Shown here piece by piece: positions 1 through 10,930 of a stretch of DNA of 64,000 nt. Each line of letters opens with the position of its first letter. Position 1 is the first letter of the stretch. Both the position numbers and the translations under genes were made by a program. The stretch is taken from positions 141,625,954 to 141,689,953 of the forward strand of contig CP136064.1 of NCBI GenBank assembly GCA_032622095.1, given 5' to 3'. The notes beneath the pieces were generated by a model that worked only from the letters and a program-made list of their open reading frames with translations, was not told the origin of the DNA and did not search any database. Origin of the DNA: Siphonodentalium dalli. Taxonomy: Eukaryota; Mollusca; Scaphopoda; Gadilida; Siphonodentaliidae.

Positions 1-530
1 GAATATCATAGAAATCAGTAAATATTTAGTCAAGTTATTGCCCTAACGCCATCCGTAGAAGTCTATCCCTCCACTCGCCTACCTCGCCGAACTTAGATCA
101 AGTTTCTTGAAAAAACGCTATAACATTTGCATAAAAGTGTAACCTCCTCGATTCGAAGAGAAATCAAATCATACAGGGTGTCACCATGTCAGTAAAGTGG
201 AGCTTTTCATTTGTCTTACTTTGGTTACTCACTAGGGCCCTGCAATTCGGGTGTTTTCATTTCAAATCGTATCAGGCAAACGATTTGGAATTGAATCGAA
301 TCTCGAATCGAATCACTGTTACTTAGCCAATCGAGTTAAAATACATAGAACTTCGAAGAAACACCACTAATTGCCTGGCGAAAACCACCTGGTGATCGTC
401 GATGTAGTGCAATGTGTGCAGATTATGTGCTTATCTACACACCTCTATGCATTTTCTGTGCCTAAGCAATCGTTCAGTACAGATCACAGGTATTTGGCAC
501 AAAAGACTCCACCAACCCAATGACATATGT
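1..530. other. No gene recognised
   Basis: No reading frame with coding character and no repeat seen elsewhere in the window. A short run around 240-310 is rich in GAATCGAAT-like words. Treated as unannotated spacer upstream of the first repeat A copy. Confidence 0.5.
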
Positions 531-1145
531 ATAAGACTAGAAGGTGACCCGACTTCAGCCGGGCTTTGACCTTGAATTGTCCATTTTGAATGTCAAGGTC
601 AAGTGGGGTCACGATTTGACCAGTCCAAAACACGGCCAGGACAAAAGTACCCAACAAACGTGCCCGTCGAAATTCATCCAGTTTTACCCGATTTGACCTC
701 GAATTGATCATTTTGAAGGTCGAGGTCAGGTCGGGGTCACGACTCGACCCGTCCAATACACTCAGTGGACAAAAGTAACCCTACGTATCAAATTTCGTCG
801 AAATCCCATCAAAATTAGCGATTTTACCTTGAATTGACCCGATTTCAAGGTCAAGGTCACGTCTCACGGGAAAATGAATAGGCTTTTGAGACTCCCCATA
901 CGAAAGTATCCCCACATACCAAGTTTCATCAAAATCCCGTGATATTCGTGCGTTTGACCTTGAAATGACCCGATTTCAAGGTCACGTCGCACAGGCAAAT
1001 TAATAGGCCTATGTCACTCCCCGGCCGAAAATACCCCCACGTACCAAGTTTCATCGAAATCGGCTCAGCCGTTTTCGAGTCCATTGGAAACAGAGACACA
1101 CACACAGACACACAGACAGATCTTCCAAAATATATAATAGACTAG
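531..1145 (+). repeat. Dispersed repeat family A, copy 1
   Basis: About 600 bp built from degenerate internal modules (GACCTTGAATTGACC..., TTTGAAGGTCAAGGTCA, CCAAGTTTCATCGAAATC). It ends in a (CA)n-type tract and the word CAGATCTTCCAAAATATATA, then ATAGACTAG. The same order of modules recurs at 5572-6190, 6191-7735 (split), 7736-8345, partially at 8870-9066, and divergently at 48571-48970. Open frames here are low-complexity translations of the repeat, not genes. The element class is unknown. The tandem core plus microsatellite tail is reminiscent of non-autonomous DNA elements of marine invertebrates; that is inference. Confidence 0.85.
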
Positions 1146-1545
1146 CCGATGAGCCCGACGTTGTCCGGGCTATTCAAAAACAAAATTTCAAGTCGATAGC
1201 TCCACCTGTTTCCGAGATGAGCCCGACGTTGTCCAGGCTATTCAAAAACCAAATTTCAAGTCGATAGCTCCACGCGTTTCAGAGATCTGGTCTGCGTATG
1301 CGCGAAGCTGGCGTCGCACGGGCTCGGCGACCCGATAAATTCGTATCCGGGGCAAGATACATTCACATACCAAATTTCAAGTCGATAGCTCCACCCGTTT
1401 CCGAGATCTCGTCTGCGCATGCGCAAAGCTGGCGTCGCACGGGCTCGGCGACCCGATAAAATTCGTATCCGGGGCAAGATACATTCACATAGCAAATTTC
1501 AAGTCGATAGCTCCACCCGTTTCCGAGATCTCGTCTAACCACTCA
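1146..1545 (+). repeat. Tandem repeat B, about 121-bp unit
   Basis: Two full units and a partial third, each with CAAATTTCAAGTCGATAGCT, CACCCGTTTCCGAGATCT, a GCGCATGCGC-like palindrome, GGCGTCGCACGGGCTCGGCG and TTCGTATCCGGGGCAAGATA. The start (GAGCCCGACGTTGTCCGGGC) resembles the start of family A. A second copy lies at 8346-8545, also directly after an A copy. Confidence 0.85.
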
Positions 1546-1555
1546 AAAGTATTGT

Positions 1556-1860
1556 TCCCGTATATCTCTCTGCAGATGCTAATAACGTTGAATGGTAAAC
1601 AAACGCTCTTTATAGCGAAGCGTCAAAAACAAACGCTCATTAAATTATCACTTGATTAACCCCCGCCGTGCCTTTGCGGTGATTTTAGGAGTGGAGAAAG
1701 GATGCTCAGAGCTTCTCCAAAACGCGCCAACTACGGTGTTCGTGGCTTTTTACCCTAAGATGGGAAGTTTGAACTCAATCGAGCCAGCCGTTTTCGATTC
1801 TATAAAGTACACACATATATATATATGGAAGTCTCAAAATATATAGTACTAGCAGGTTAG
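1556..1860 (+). repeat. Dispersed repeat C, copy 1
   Basis: Contains CTCTGCAGATGCTAATAACG, ACGCTCTTTATAG, CACTTGATTAACCC and TGCCTTTGCGGTGATTT, and ends in ATATATGGAAGTCTCAAAAT then ATATAGTACTAG. A closely matching copy is at 2706-2995. The 64-codon open frame inside (1652-1846) is not conserved between the copies, so it is not called a gene. Confidence 0.8.
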
Positions 1861-2144
1861 CCCGCCACTGGCGGCATTCGTCCCATGGCTTTGTTCGAAA
1901 AAGCAAATGCAACAGGTTCCGAGACAATTGTGCTGCATTTGCAGCAAATTTCGGCAATAGTCAGAAACATGACAATTTTAATATAATTTTTTGTTTTTCA
2001 ATGAGTTAATTATTTTGTTTTTCGATTTTTTTATTGAATTTTTTATTTTTTTATTTTACCCGATTTTTTTTGGTTTTTCATGGAGTTAATTGTGCCTTTT
2101 AAATTTTGTTTTTCAATTTTACCCGATTTTTTTTGGTTTTTCAA
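1861..2144. other. T-rich low-complexity spacer
   Basis: Dominated by long T runs and TTTTTCAATGAGTTAATT-type words, with CCCGATTTTTTTTGGTTTTT occurring twice. No gene seen. Confidence 0.6.
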
Positions 2145-2406
2145 TGAACCCGTCCATGACACTTCCCGTATTTAGCAAGTTTGAGCTCAATCGGTTCGAG
2201 TCTATAAAGGACACACACATATATATGACACTTCCCGTAGGTAGCAAGTTTGAGCTCAATCGGCATTCCCTGGAATTTCCCAGTAAATATTTAGCAAGTT
2301 TGAGCTCAATCGGTTCGAGTCTATAAAGGACACACTCATATATATGACACTTCCCGTAGGTAGCAAGTTTGAGCTCAATCGGCATTCCCTGGAATTTCCC
2401 AGTCAC
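2145..2406. repeat. Tandem repeat, 118-bp period
   Basis: The words GACACTTCCCGTAGGTAGCA, TTTGAGCTCAATCGGCATTC and GAGTCTATAAAGGACACAC repeat with a period of about 118 bp (unit starts near 2157, 2227 and 2345). Open frames on both strands are shadows of the repeat. Confidence 0.85.
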
Positions 2407-2705
2407 CAACGCGGCGTAATTTTGGTACATATATAGAGACCAATTGTCCATCGGCTGTCATGTGTAGTAAAGATGTCCATACTGTAAAAACAAAGCGCGC
2501 CTTCCGTGCTCGCAGGGAATAAATTTCGAGCGATAACGTTTGCGTAAATACGAAATTGTGAGTGTTGGTTTGTAACCGGGATTTCTGAGAAGCATTATGC
2601 CTATAACTACCCCCCCCCCCCTAAGCCCTGACCTAAGTGTCATACATACTATTACAATGATGTTGTAAGAGCTCCAATAAATCTCCCCGCATAGGCAAGC
2701 ACTCA
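2407..2705. other. No gene; contains a poly-C run
   Basis: A run of about 13 C residues lies near 2610. No coding signal or known repeat was recognised. Confidence 0.5.
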
Positions 2706-2995
2706 ATGCGTATAACTCTGCAGATGCTAATAACGTTGAATGGGAAACAGACGCTCTTTATAGAGATGCGTCAAAAACAAACGCTCATTAAATAATCACT
2801 TGATTAACCCACGCCGTGCCTTTGCGGTGATTTGAGATTGGAGAACAGGTGCTCTGAGCTTCTCTAAACCGTGACCACGGTCGTGTCGGTGGGATTTGAC
2901 ACTTACATAGGAAGTTTGAGCTCAATATGTAAACGCGTTTTGGATTCTATGAAGTACCCACATATATACGAAGTCTCAAAATATATAGTATAGAT
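2706..2995 (+). repeat. Dispersed repeat C, copy 2
   Basis: Matches 1556-1860 in order and orientation (TCTGCAGATGCTAATAACGT, CACTTGATTAACCC, TGCCTTTGCGGTGATTT). Ends directly at the left end of the foldback element. Confidence 0.8.
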
Positions 2996-3780
2996 AGACA
3001 AGGTAACTATCTATCAGATGACCCAACTTCTCACACTGTTGTTATAAAGCTGTGGCTAAAATATTTATGTTATGTTGTTCAGACTATAATGCCTATTTTG
3101 TTCAAGAAAGGCTATTATTCAGTTTGGCAGATCACCTGACTCAATTGGTTGATTGTATCAAAATGTGAATATTTACTGGGCACACTGACTAAAGGAATTT
3201 TCTGAGGGGACAGCCATTTCTCGTCGGTGACATTCATCAATACTTACCTTCCAGGTAAATTTTGATTCATTCAACCCATAAAATACATTTCTTATGGCAC
3301 TCATGGCAGTATGCAGTTAAATAGCTCTCGAGAAAGTGTGAAGAGTAATTTGTCCCATGGTCGCCAAAATGGAAGACAAATTACATCTCCCACTTTCGTG
3401 AAAGCTATTTAACTGCATATCTCTGTCAATGGTGCAAGAGGAGATTCTTTTATGAGCTGAAATGAATTGAAATTTACCAAAATTTTATCCAATGTAAGTC
3501 TTGACGAAAGTGGCTATAATCATTGGTCTGATTGTAAATGTTTTTCAGCCGGTGTGCCCAGTAATTGTCCGCCCAGACATTTTGGCCAGAATTGTTCTGA
3601 TTCCTGTAACTTTTGATACAATCGTCCGATCGAGTCGGGTGATATGTCATATTGAACTAGAGTCCTTCGGGAACAAAACGTGCATTTAGTTTGAAAACAT
3701 TTTTTTTACATATGTTAGCTACAGCTTGACAATACCAGGTGGTGGGAATTTGGGCCATCTGATAGATAGTTACCTTGTCT
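2996..3780. mobile_element. Foldback element, 785 bp, long imperfect inverted repeat
   Basis: The left end AGACAAGGTAACTATCTATC (2996) is the exact reverse complement of the right end (to 3780). Inverted similarity continues inward almost to the centre: CTGACTCAATTGGTTGATTG (left) pairs with the complement of CAATCGTCCGATCGAGTCGG (right), TTTACTGGGCACACTGACTA with the complement of the GGTGTGCCCAGTAATT region, and near the middle TGCAGTTAAATAGCT pairs with AGCTATTTAACTGCA. The whole element could fold into one hairpin. No transposase frame is present and no convincing target duplication was found (flanks are AT-rich). Confidence 0.85.
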
Positions 3781-4962
3781 TATATATATTTCTTTGGGGT
3801 GTTGGTGTCTATTGTTCCAAATACCAGTGGTACAGATAAAGAGCATACATGCATGAGATAACCAATGTCGATGTAAATACGGACAAGGGTACCACGTGAT
3901 GCCCGTTTCATTTCGTTGAATAGCGCAGTATTTTTTTGCTACATGTACACTTGCGACGATTGTCTTGTCTGTCACTTGAACTGATAGACTTTAATACCAG
4001 ACAATGTTTACAAAAATACTCAGGACTTAAGATTCAGACTCGCATTTATGCAAATCAAACAAAGATCTAAAATCTGGCATACATTTGTGTTATGGAATTC
4101 ACATGATTCCTGGAATGACACATGAAACAGCCTTGTATGGCGATTTTGTTGTTCACATGTGTCATGCTTACAGATTGGGTCAATTAGTTATAAAATAGTT
4201 AAGTTTATGCAGTTATATCTTAAAAGTTTGAAAATAAACTCTATAACGCATGTGGTCGAAAAGTATTTGAAATTTATAAGAACGCTGTCAATCAAACATC
4301 CAATTATCAGTGATCAAGTAGTGTCATGAATTCGTCACTTTTGATTGGCTAGTGAACCGTGTACATGCATTGATCAACTGATCGCTCCACTGTCGCAGCA
4401 GGTGTTCCTGAAATATGTTGCATGTACTGTGACATGAGTTGTTAGTTTCTGAAACTATATTATTATAATTTCTTTGCAAATGTTAGCTGATCGAGTCTTG
4501 TTGATTTTTCTAGGTACTTTAATATGCTGATGCTGATGGGTAATGCTGACATTGGTATTTGGCAGTAAATGTAATGGCAGAGCAGTACTACCTGAAGAAT
4601 ATGCAGCATCGGAATCCCTGTTTATATCGCAAGTTTCCATGTACATTTTAGGCGTGGTCATATGGCACAATGCTGCTATGAGTGCTGTCATTTCAAGAGC
4701 AGAAGTAATCAAGAAATTTAGTTTATCGAGAACTAACTTTAATGGCTAAATGTGTGACAACCAATGGTTTTATAGTATTCTGTGGATTGACAGCTTATGG
4801 TTAAATTATTTGGCGATATAACATTACATGTCATGCGTACGTTTAAGTCGTTTACTACGTTATTATAGTGTATTTACTTTTCTGGTAAGAGCATTGTCGT
4901 CTGTAGAAAGCACGGAAATGCATCAGACAAACGATTTTGATTCGCAGGGCGCTATTACTCAC
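3781..4962. other. Mostly unique sequence, possibly intronic
   Basis: No repeat family recognised elsewhere in the window. Sits downstream, on the minus strand, of the candidate exon at 4963-5125, so it would be intron or 3' sequence of that gene if the exon is real. Confidence 0.4.
4455..4617 (-). CDS. Possible downstream (last) exon, weak
   Basis: A minus-strand frame runs from an AG at 4619-4618 to a TAG stop at 4455-4457. If spliced to the exon at 4963-5125 the phase fits: that exon ends with two bases of a codon and this one supplies the third. The peptide is rich in Ser, His, Ile and Lys and resembles no family I know. The acceptor has a poor pyrimidine tract, and an alternative donor (GTAGTA) follows after 26 nt. 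Recorded only as a possibility. Confidence 0.15.
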
Positions 4963-5125
4963 CATGACATGTCCACGTTTGAGAAATTCTTTGTGTAATC
5001 CATCACTGGCATATTATCTACATCCACATTAACATATCCGTGTGGTAACTTGGCCTGAGTTCGTTGCGGTACTTCATGATCAGCAGGGCTATTATTTTGC
5101 CTGCAGAGGATGCTACCTTCCTCAT
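4963..5125 (-). CDS. Candidate internal exon of a host gene
   Basis: On the minus strand a 163-nt segment follows a good acceptor (TTATTTCTGTTGCATCTCAG, ending at 5126) and is followed by a consensus donor (GTGAGTAAT, from 4962). One frame is fully open for 53 codons. It has ordinary protein composition, for example LPHGYVNVDVDNMPVMDY, with acidic and polar residues and none of the low complexity seen in the repeat-derived frames. It begins after one base and ends with two bases of split codons, so it would be an internal exon. The segment matches no repeat in the window. I do not recognise the family. Partner exons are not convincingly visible; flanking repeats would then be intronic. Confidence 0.5.
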
Positions 5126-5437
5126 CTGAGATGCAACAGAAATAATTAGAAATGTTATTGTCGTGTCACAACCATACAAAATATTCGAAATATAGAATAT
5201 ATTCCTAGTGTGATACTCATAAATTTATTATTACAAAAGATACAGATTTAGCAATATTTACCCTGTGGACTTCAGGGTGTGTTGAATGGATTCAAATGTG
5301 AAATCTAAGAATGCGGCCATATTTTCAGCACCCACTTGGAGGTGATCCTGTAAATTTTTAAGACATTTCTCCGATAAAGATGGGCTGCAGAGTGTGCCGA
5401 TGGTTTCAAATGTAAAATCCAAGATGGCCATAATGAA
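5126..5437. other. AT-rich spacer, then degenerate AAGATGGC-containing units
   Basis: From about 5268, two degenerate units carry TCAAATGTGAAATCTAAGA and TCAAATGTAAAATCCAAGAT followed by a GGCCAT word, resembling the arrays at 30-31 kb. No gene seen. Confidence 0.45.
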
Positions 5438-5571
5438 AAATGAAAGTGTCAATGACACTGTAGCTCAACTTCGAGAGGGAATATTTTCAAATTTTACAGT
5501 CAATGGAGTGATTAGGAATGCGGAAAGTTGAAATATCTAAGTAATTCTAGGTTATCAACACGAAGAGATAT
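5438..5571 (+). repeat. Dispersed repeat K, copy 1
   Basis: GAAAGTGTCAATGACACTGT then AGCTCAACTT, GTTATCAACACGAAGAGATA and a TATATA end. The same order recurs at 30261-30412. Confidence 0.75.
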
Positions 5572-6190
5572 ATATAAAACTAGAAGGTGACCCGACTTCG
5601 TCCGGACTTTGACCTTGAATTGTCTATTTTGAAGGCCAAGGTCAAGTGGGGTCACGATTTGACCCGTCCAAAACACTGCCCGAACAAAAGTACCCGACAA
5701 AAGTACCCGTCGAACTCCATCCGGTTTTACCCGATTTGACCTTGAATTGATCATTTTGAAGGTCAAGGTCAGGTTGGGGTCACTATTTGACCCGTCCAAA
5801 ACACCCAGTGGACAAAAGTAACCCTATGTATAAAATTTCGTCGAAATACCATCAAAATTGGCAATTGGACCTTGAATTGACCCGATTTCAAGGTCATGTC
5901 GCAGGGGCAAATTAATAGGTCTATGCCACTCCACAGCCGAAAATACACCCACATACCAAGTTTCATCGAAATCCCGTGATATTTGGGCGTTTGACCTTGA
6001 AATGACCCGATTTCAAGGTCAAGGTCACGTCGCACGGGCAAATCAATAGGCCTATGTCACCCCCCGGCCAAAAATACTGCCACATACCAAGTTTCATCGA
6101 AATCGGGTCGGCCGTTTTCGAGTTCATCGATTACACACACACCACACAGACACACACACACACAGACAGATCTTCCAAAATATATAATAG
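5572..6190 (+). repeat. Repeat family A, copy 2
   Basis: Same module order as 531-1145, ending in (CA)n, CAGATCTTCCAAAATATATA and ATAGACTAG. It is joined head-to-tail to the next A copy through the shared junction GACTAGAAGGTGACCCGACT. Confidence 0.85.
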
Positions 6191-7735
6191 ACTAGAAGGT
6201 GACCCGACTTCGTCCGGGCTTTGACCTTGAATTGACCATTTTGAAGGTCAAGGTCAGGTGGGGTAACGATTTGACCCGTCCAAAACACTGCCCGGACAAA
6301 AGTACCCGACAAAAGTACGGTCGAAATCCATCCGGTTTGACCCGATTTGACCTCGAATTTATCATTTTGAAGGTCAAGGTCAGGTCTGGGTCACGATTTG
6401 ACCCATCCAAAACACTCAGTGGACAAAAGTAACCCTATGTATAAAATTTCGTGGAAATCCCATCAAAATTCGCGATTTGACCTTGAATTGACCCGATTTC
6501 AAGGTCAATATCACGTCGCACGGGCAAATGAATATGCTTATGAGACTCCCCATACGAAAGTACCTCCACATACCAAGTTTCATCGAAATCCCGTGATATT
6601 CTGGCGTTTGACTTGAAATGACCCGATTTCCAGGTCAAGGTCATGTCGCACGGGCAAATTAAGATTTGACCTGTCCAAAACACCCAGTGGACAAAGGTAA
6701 CCCTATGTATAAAATTTCGTCGAAATCCCATCAAAATTGGCGATTTGACCTTGAATTGGCCCGATTTCAAGGTCAAGGTCACGTCGCACGGGCAAATGAA
6801 TATGCTTATGAGACCCCCAGGCCGAAAATACACCCACATACCAAGTTTCATCGAAATCCCGTGATATTCGGACGTTTGACCTTGAAATTACCCGATTTCA
6901 AGGTCAAGGTCACGTCGCACAGGCAAATTAATAGGCCCATGCAGGGGTGGCGCCAAGGGGGGGTCAGGGGGGGCTACAGCCCCCCCCGTCGGGGATGGTC
7001 AGCCCCCCCGTCGGGGATATCTGCCAAATTCGTCGGGGAGATAAAATTATGCAAAGACGATAAACATTGGAAAATCCGCGACTCGAAACACGTGCACTGG
7101 TGATTAACAAATCGACGTGGGCGTGCAGAGTTAATGAATCACATTGCCAGAGTTCTATTTTTAGTCCGACAGACTCGACACGAGTCACTCGTGAGACTAC
7201 CGTGAGTCATATCCTAAATGATGTTCACGGACTCATGGTTCATCCGTCTTTGTAAGTTGATCCAACTACCTGTGGCGAAAGATTTACGGTGAGTTAACTT
7301 AAGATCAATTCCATATTGTCATTACTATTGTATATGCTGATTTTTTTTTCCAAATACTCAAGTAAAAGTGACAATTATGATCCCCTAGAACAGTGTGTAT
7401 GTCGACACCAGAACACTCCAGAATCGATCTCAGGCTATGTATTTTCAAAATTTTCGTGGGGGAGGTCCCCCAAACCCCCGTGAGAGAGGGGACACCCCTC
7501 TCGCGCTCTCCCCGGGGCTGCCTTCGGCAGCCGCCGATGACCTTCGGTCACCGGTCTAGCCCCCCTGTCGGGGAAATCCTGGCGCCACCCCTGGGCCCAT
7601 GTCACTCCCTGGCCGAAAATACCCACACATACCAAGTTTCATTGAAATCGGGTCGGTCGTTTTTGAGTTCATCGATTACACACACACAGACAGATACACA
7701 CACACACACACAGATCTTTCAAAATATATAATAGA
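6191..7735 (+). repeat. Repeat family A, copy 3, split by a hAT-type insertion
   Basis: An A copy with an internal duplication of about 200 bp (6461-6660 resembles 6661-6860). It is interrupted at GGCCCATG by the element at 6942-7593 and resumes at 7602 with TCACTCCCTGGCCGAAAATA. Removing the insertion and one target copy restores the A sequence seen at 1000-1040. Apparent ORFs of 138-145 codons here are repeat shadows. Confidence 0.85.
6942..7593. mobile_element. Non-autonomous hAT-type element (MITE), 652 bp
   Basis: Terminal inverted repeats CAGGGGTGGCGCCA (6942-6955) and TGGCGCCACCCCTG (7580-7593) are perfect over 14 bp. They are flanked by an exact 8-bp target duplication GGCCCATG (6934-6941 and 7594-7601). 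An 8-bp duplication and CAGGG-type ends are hallmarks of the hAT superfamily. Subterminal G/C-rich blocks with GTCGGGGA occur at both sides. No transposase frame is present, so it would depend on an enzyme in trans. The exact duplication and intact ends suggest a fairly recent insertion. Confidence 0.92.
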
Positions 7736-8345
7736 CTAGAAGGTGTCCAGGCTTTGACCTTGAATTGGCCATTTTGAAGGTCAAGGTCAAGTGGGATCAC
7801 GATTTGACCAGTCCAAAAACACTGCCCGGACAAAAGTACCCGACAAACGTGCCCGTCGAAATCCATCCGGTTTTACCCGATTTGACCTTGAATTGATAAT
7901 TTTGAAGGTCAAGGTCTGGACGGGGTCACGATTGTACCCGTCCAAAACAATCAGTGGACAAAAGTAACCCCACGTATCAAATTTCGTCGAAATCCCATCA
8001 AAAATTGGCGATTTGACCTTAAAGTTACCCGATTTCAAGGTCACGGTCACGTCGCACGGGCAAATGAATATGCTTATGAGACTCGCCATAAGAAAGTACC
8101 CCCACATACCAAGTTTCGTCGAAATCCCGTGATATTCGGGCGTTTGACCTTGAAATGACCCGATTTCAAGGTCAAGGTCACATCGCACGGACAAATTAAT
8201 ATGCCTATGTTCGTCCGCAGCCGAAAATACCCCCACATACCAAGTTTCATAGAAATCGGCTGGGCCATTTTCGAGTCCATCGATTACACACACACACACA
8301 GACAGATACACACACACACAGATCTTTCAAAATATATAATAGACT
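7736..8345 (+). repeat. Repeat family A, copy 4
   Basis: Directly tandem with copy 3. Ends in a (CA)n tract, CAGATCTTTCAAAATATATA and ATAGACTAG. The 176-codon minus-strand open frame across it is a shadow of the repeat. Confidence 0.85.
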
Positions 8346-8545
8346 AGAAGGTGACCCGACTTCGTCCGGGCTATTCAAAAACCAAATTTCAAGTCGATTG
8401 CTCCACCCGTTTCCGAGATCTGGTCTGCGCATTCTCGAAGCTGGCGTCGCACGGGCTCGGCGACCCGATAAAATTCGTATCCGGGGCAAGATACATTCAC
8501 ATACCAAATTTCAAGTCGATAGCTCCACCCGTTTCCTAGATATAT
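8346..8545 (+). repeat. Repeat B, copy 2
   Basis: One and a half units of the 121-bp B repeat (CAAATTTCAAGTCGATTGCT, GGCGTCGCACGGGCTCGGCG), following an A copy in the same way as at 1146. Confidence 0.8.
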
Positions 8546-8869
8546 AGCCCAATGTCATTTGCGGATACCTCGGCCGGTGATGAGTTAACGCGACATCGGC
8601 CGGTTAAGAGTTAACGTGATCACGTCACGATATGTTGATGGCGTAATATATTTACGCAATGATTTTCGATGAGCGAAGCATGGTCCTGCGTTCTTCCCGA
8701 TAATTAAGGTAGAAACTTTAAACGTACACAGGCGTGTGATGCATCATTGGAAAGATGAAGCGCCACAGATTCTAACCGTGCAAATTATATGACTGGCAAT
8801 TTATTATTCGCGCTATATCGAATCGATTTGTGAGCACCGAACTGAAATATATTAGCGCAAAACGGCGTA
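8546..8869. other. Spacer with a short GAGTTAACG duplication
   Basis: TCGGCCGGTGATGAGTTAAC and TCGGCCGGTTAAGAGTTAAC lie in tandem near 8570-8620. Otherwise nothing recognised. It lies between a B copy and a truncated A copy and may be another insertion. Confidence 0.5.
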
Positions 8870-9066
8870 AAAACAGATTTGACCTCGGCACGTGAAAAGT
8901 TGACCTCGGATCTGAAAATCAATAGGCCTATGTTACTCCTGACCCGAAAATACCCCCACATACCAAGTTTCATCGAAATCGGCTGGGCCATTTTCGAGTC
9001 CATCGATTACACACACACAGACAGATACACACACACACACACAGATCTTTCAAAATATATAATAGA
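8870..9066 (+). repeat. Repeat family A, 3' part only (copy 5)
   Basis: Matches the last roughly 190 bp of family A, including CCAAGTTTCATCGAAATCGG, the (CA)n tract and CAGATCTTTCAAAATATATA. Confidence 0.8.
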
Positions 9067-9745
9067 TAATATTGACGGTGGTGGCGGCTATGTTTTCCAA
9101 TGAATATCAAAAACATTTGATAGCTCCCATCTATTAGATCAATATGAGTTTGGTGACGATCGGATAAGGGAAGTGAACTGTAGGGTGTGCCAAAGGATTT
9201 AGTCATGCAAAGAGTGATATCCAAGATGGGTGCCAGCAGCCATGTTCTACAGCTGAATGACCCCAAAATGACTCGTTCCCATCTACTTGTCAATATTAAT
9301 ATCCATGACAAATTTCATGATGATCAGACGAATATTCCGCCCATGCTAATAGATTGAATTTCGAAATCCAAGATGGTCACTGGAGGCCATGTTTTTTTGC
9401 CGAATGGTTCCCATCAACATGTCAATATCAACAGCCATGACAAATTTCATAATGATCCGACCAAAGATACGACCTGTAGCCCGTGCCAAAGGATTTAGTC
9501 CTGCAAAGAGTAAAATGCAAGATGGCTGGCAGTGGCCATATTTTATGGCCTCTCCAAAATGACTTGATCCCATCTACATATCAATATTAACATCACAACA
9601 AATTTCATGATGAACAGACGAACACTCCGACCTGTAGCCCATGCTAATGGATTAAATTTTGAAATCAAAGATGGCTACCAGTGGCCATGTTTTATGGCCG
9701 AATGACCCCAAAAATGAGTCGTTTCCCATCTACATGTCAATGTTA
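9067..9745 (+). repeat. Tandem repeat D, array 1
   Basis: Degenerate units of about 165 bp. Each has AAATCCAAGATGG-(GGC)-CATGTTTT, AATGACCCCAAAATGACTCG, TTCCCATCTACATGTCAAT, CATGACAAATTTCATGATGA and ACGACCTGTAGCCC. Further arrays lie at 30413-31195, 50572-51222, 51620-52817 and 57232-57390 plus 61799-62872. No tail is visible in this copy. Confidence 0.85.
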
Positions 9746-10740
9746 TATGTTATATTCGTGATTATCTGGGATGATTTCGGTATATACCAAAGGTATATAC
9801 TGTAAAAACAAAGCGACATTGTCTTGTGAAATCGACATGATACGTCACATGGTTGCACCTGCAAATATTCTGAAAAACGAAAAAGTATAATGTGGGAAAT
9901 ACCGGTACCATTAGAAAAGGAAACATGTGAATATATGACAAACAAAAGTTAGTTAGACGCGATCAACGATTTATTGCAACGATGACAACTGTTCGAATGT
10001 GGAACTATTTCATTCGTCATTTGTGAATCGACTATTATTTACGAGGTACGAAATGTGCATGCCAGTTTCGCTTTGGAGGCCTTCTGTTTTGGATGGAATG
10101 TGTTCACAAAATTAGTCGCTTATATTGCATGTTGTGCAACTCTACGTCTGCAAGTGAGGTTATGTTGAAGGTTCTTCGTGATTAACATGTTCGAAGCTTA
10201 TCTCCATGTGTTTTAGTGTCCACGAATTCGTCCGTATTTCTTTACTTGAAACGCGAAGCGTAACTGGGTGGTCGCCATTGTTTTAGTTCACACAAAACAT
10301 GATGACGGATTGTTAAATTAGCTCTTAATTAAATATAAGGTAAAGCAGTCACGTGGGTGGTGTGAGATAGATGGTCACGTGTTATGTGAGACAGGGAAAT
10401 CTCACCCAGCTATCTCACACGAACTGCCTGTGCTAAAGTGTGTAGGGGGTGGGAGAAAGTTATGTCGTGGCTGAGCCCCTATTTGACCCCGTGTACAAAT
10501 CTGAATCCAAGTCACCCTCCATAGCAAATGTAAGGTAAAAACTCTGGTAAACTAGGATTTAAATTTCTGAAATGCCAGAAATTTTATACTTCTATGGATA
10601 TGAAAATTATAGATTAAATAATTAAAATAAATGAATAAGAAAGGTTTTAACATATACATGATGCAAGCACGTGGTTATGTATTCCCCCAGTATATGTGTT
10701 GAGAATATATTTTAATATATACAGCTATGCTCTGATTAAT
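9746..10740. other. No gene recognised
   Basis: Mostly unique sequence. It holds a small inverted repeat at 10360-10430 (GTGTGAGATAG... against CTATCTCACAC) and, at 10440-10610, words also seen at 12240-12480 (TGGCTGAGCCCCTATTTGAC). No convincing exon found. Confidence 0.5.
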
Positions 10741-10930
10741 CGACCCCTTTAACGAGGTTATGGGCCGGTAATGACCGCCACTACACCGTGGTCAAGCAGT
10801 AGCACCGCTTCCATTCGCAGTGACCCACGGTATCTGACCATTACCGGCATACACCGTGGTAGTATTTTCCGCGTACACAGCGGTAGTATTTTCCGCGTAC
10901 ACCATGGTAGTATTTTCTGTGACCGCCTTT
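10741..10930. repeat. Short minisatellite, about 24-bp period
   Basis: Three tandem units of the form GTACACCGTGGTAGTATTTT plus CCGC (10850-10920), preceded by related words (TACACCGTGGTC, ATTACCGG). The 74-codon open frame across it (10771-10995) is a by-product. Confidence 0.75.

Noticed and set aside
6435-8317. Open frames of 138-176 codons on both strands
   Set aside because: They translate the A repeat modules. The same residues recur in every copy and frame (for example TLKSGHFKVK), and one frame runs into the hAT insertion.
10850-10920. Short direct repeats that might be promoter operators
   Set aside because: Only three tandem 24-bp units with no gene nearby. Best called a minisatellite.
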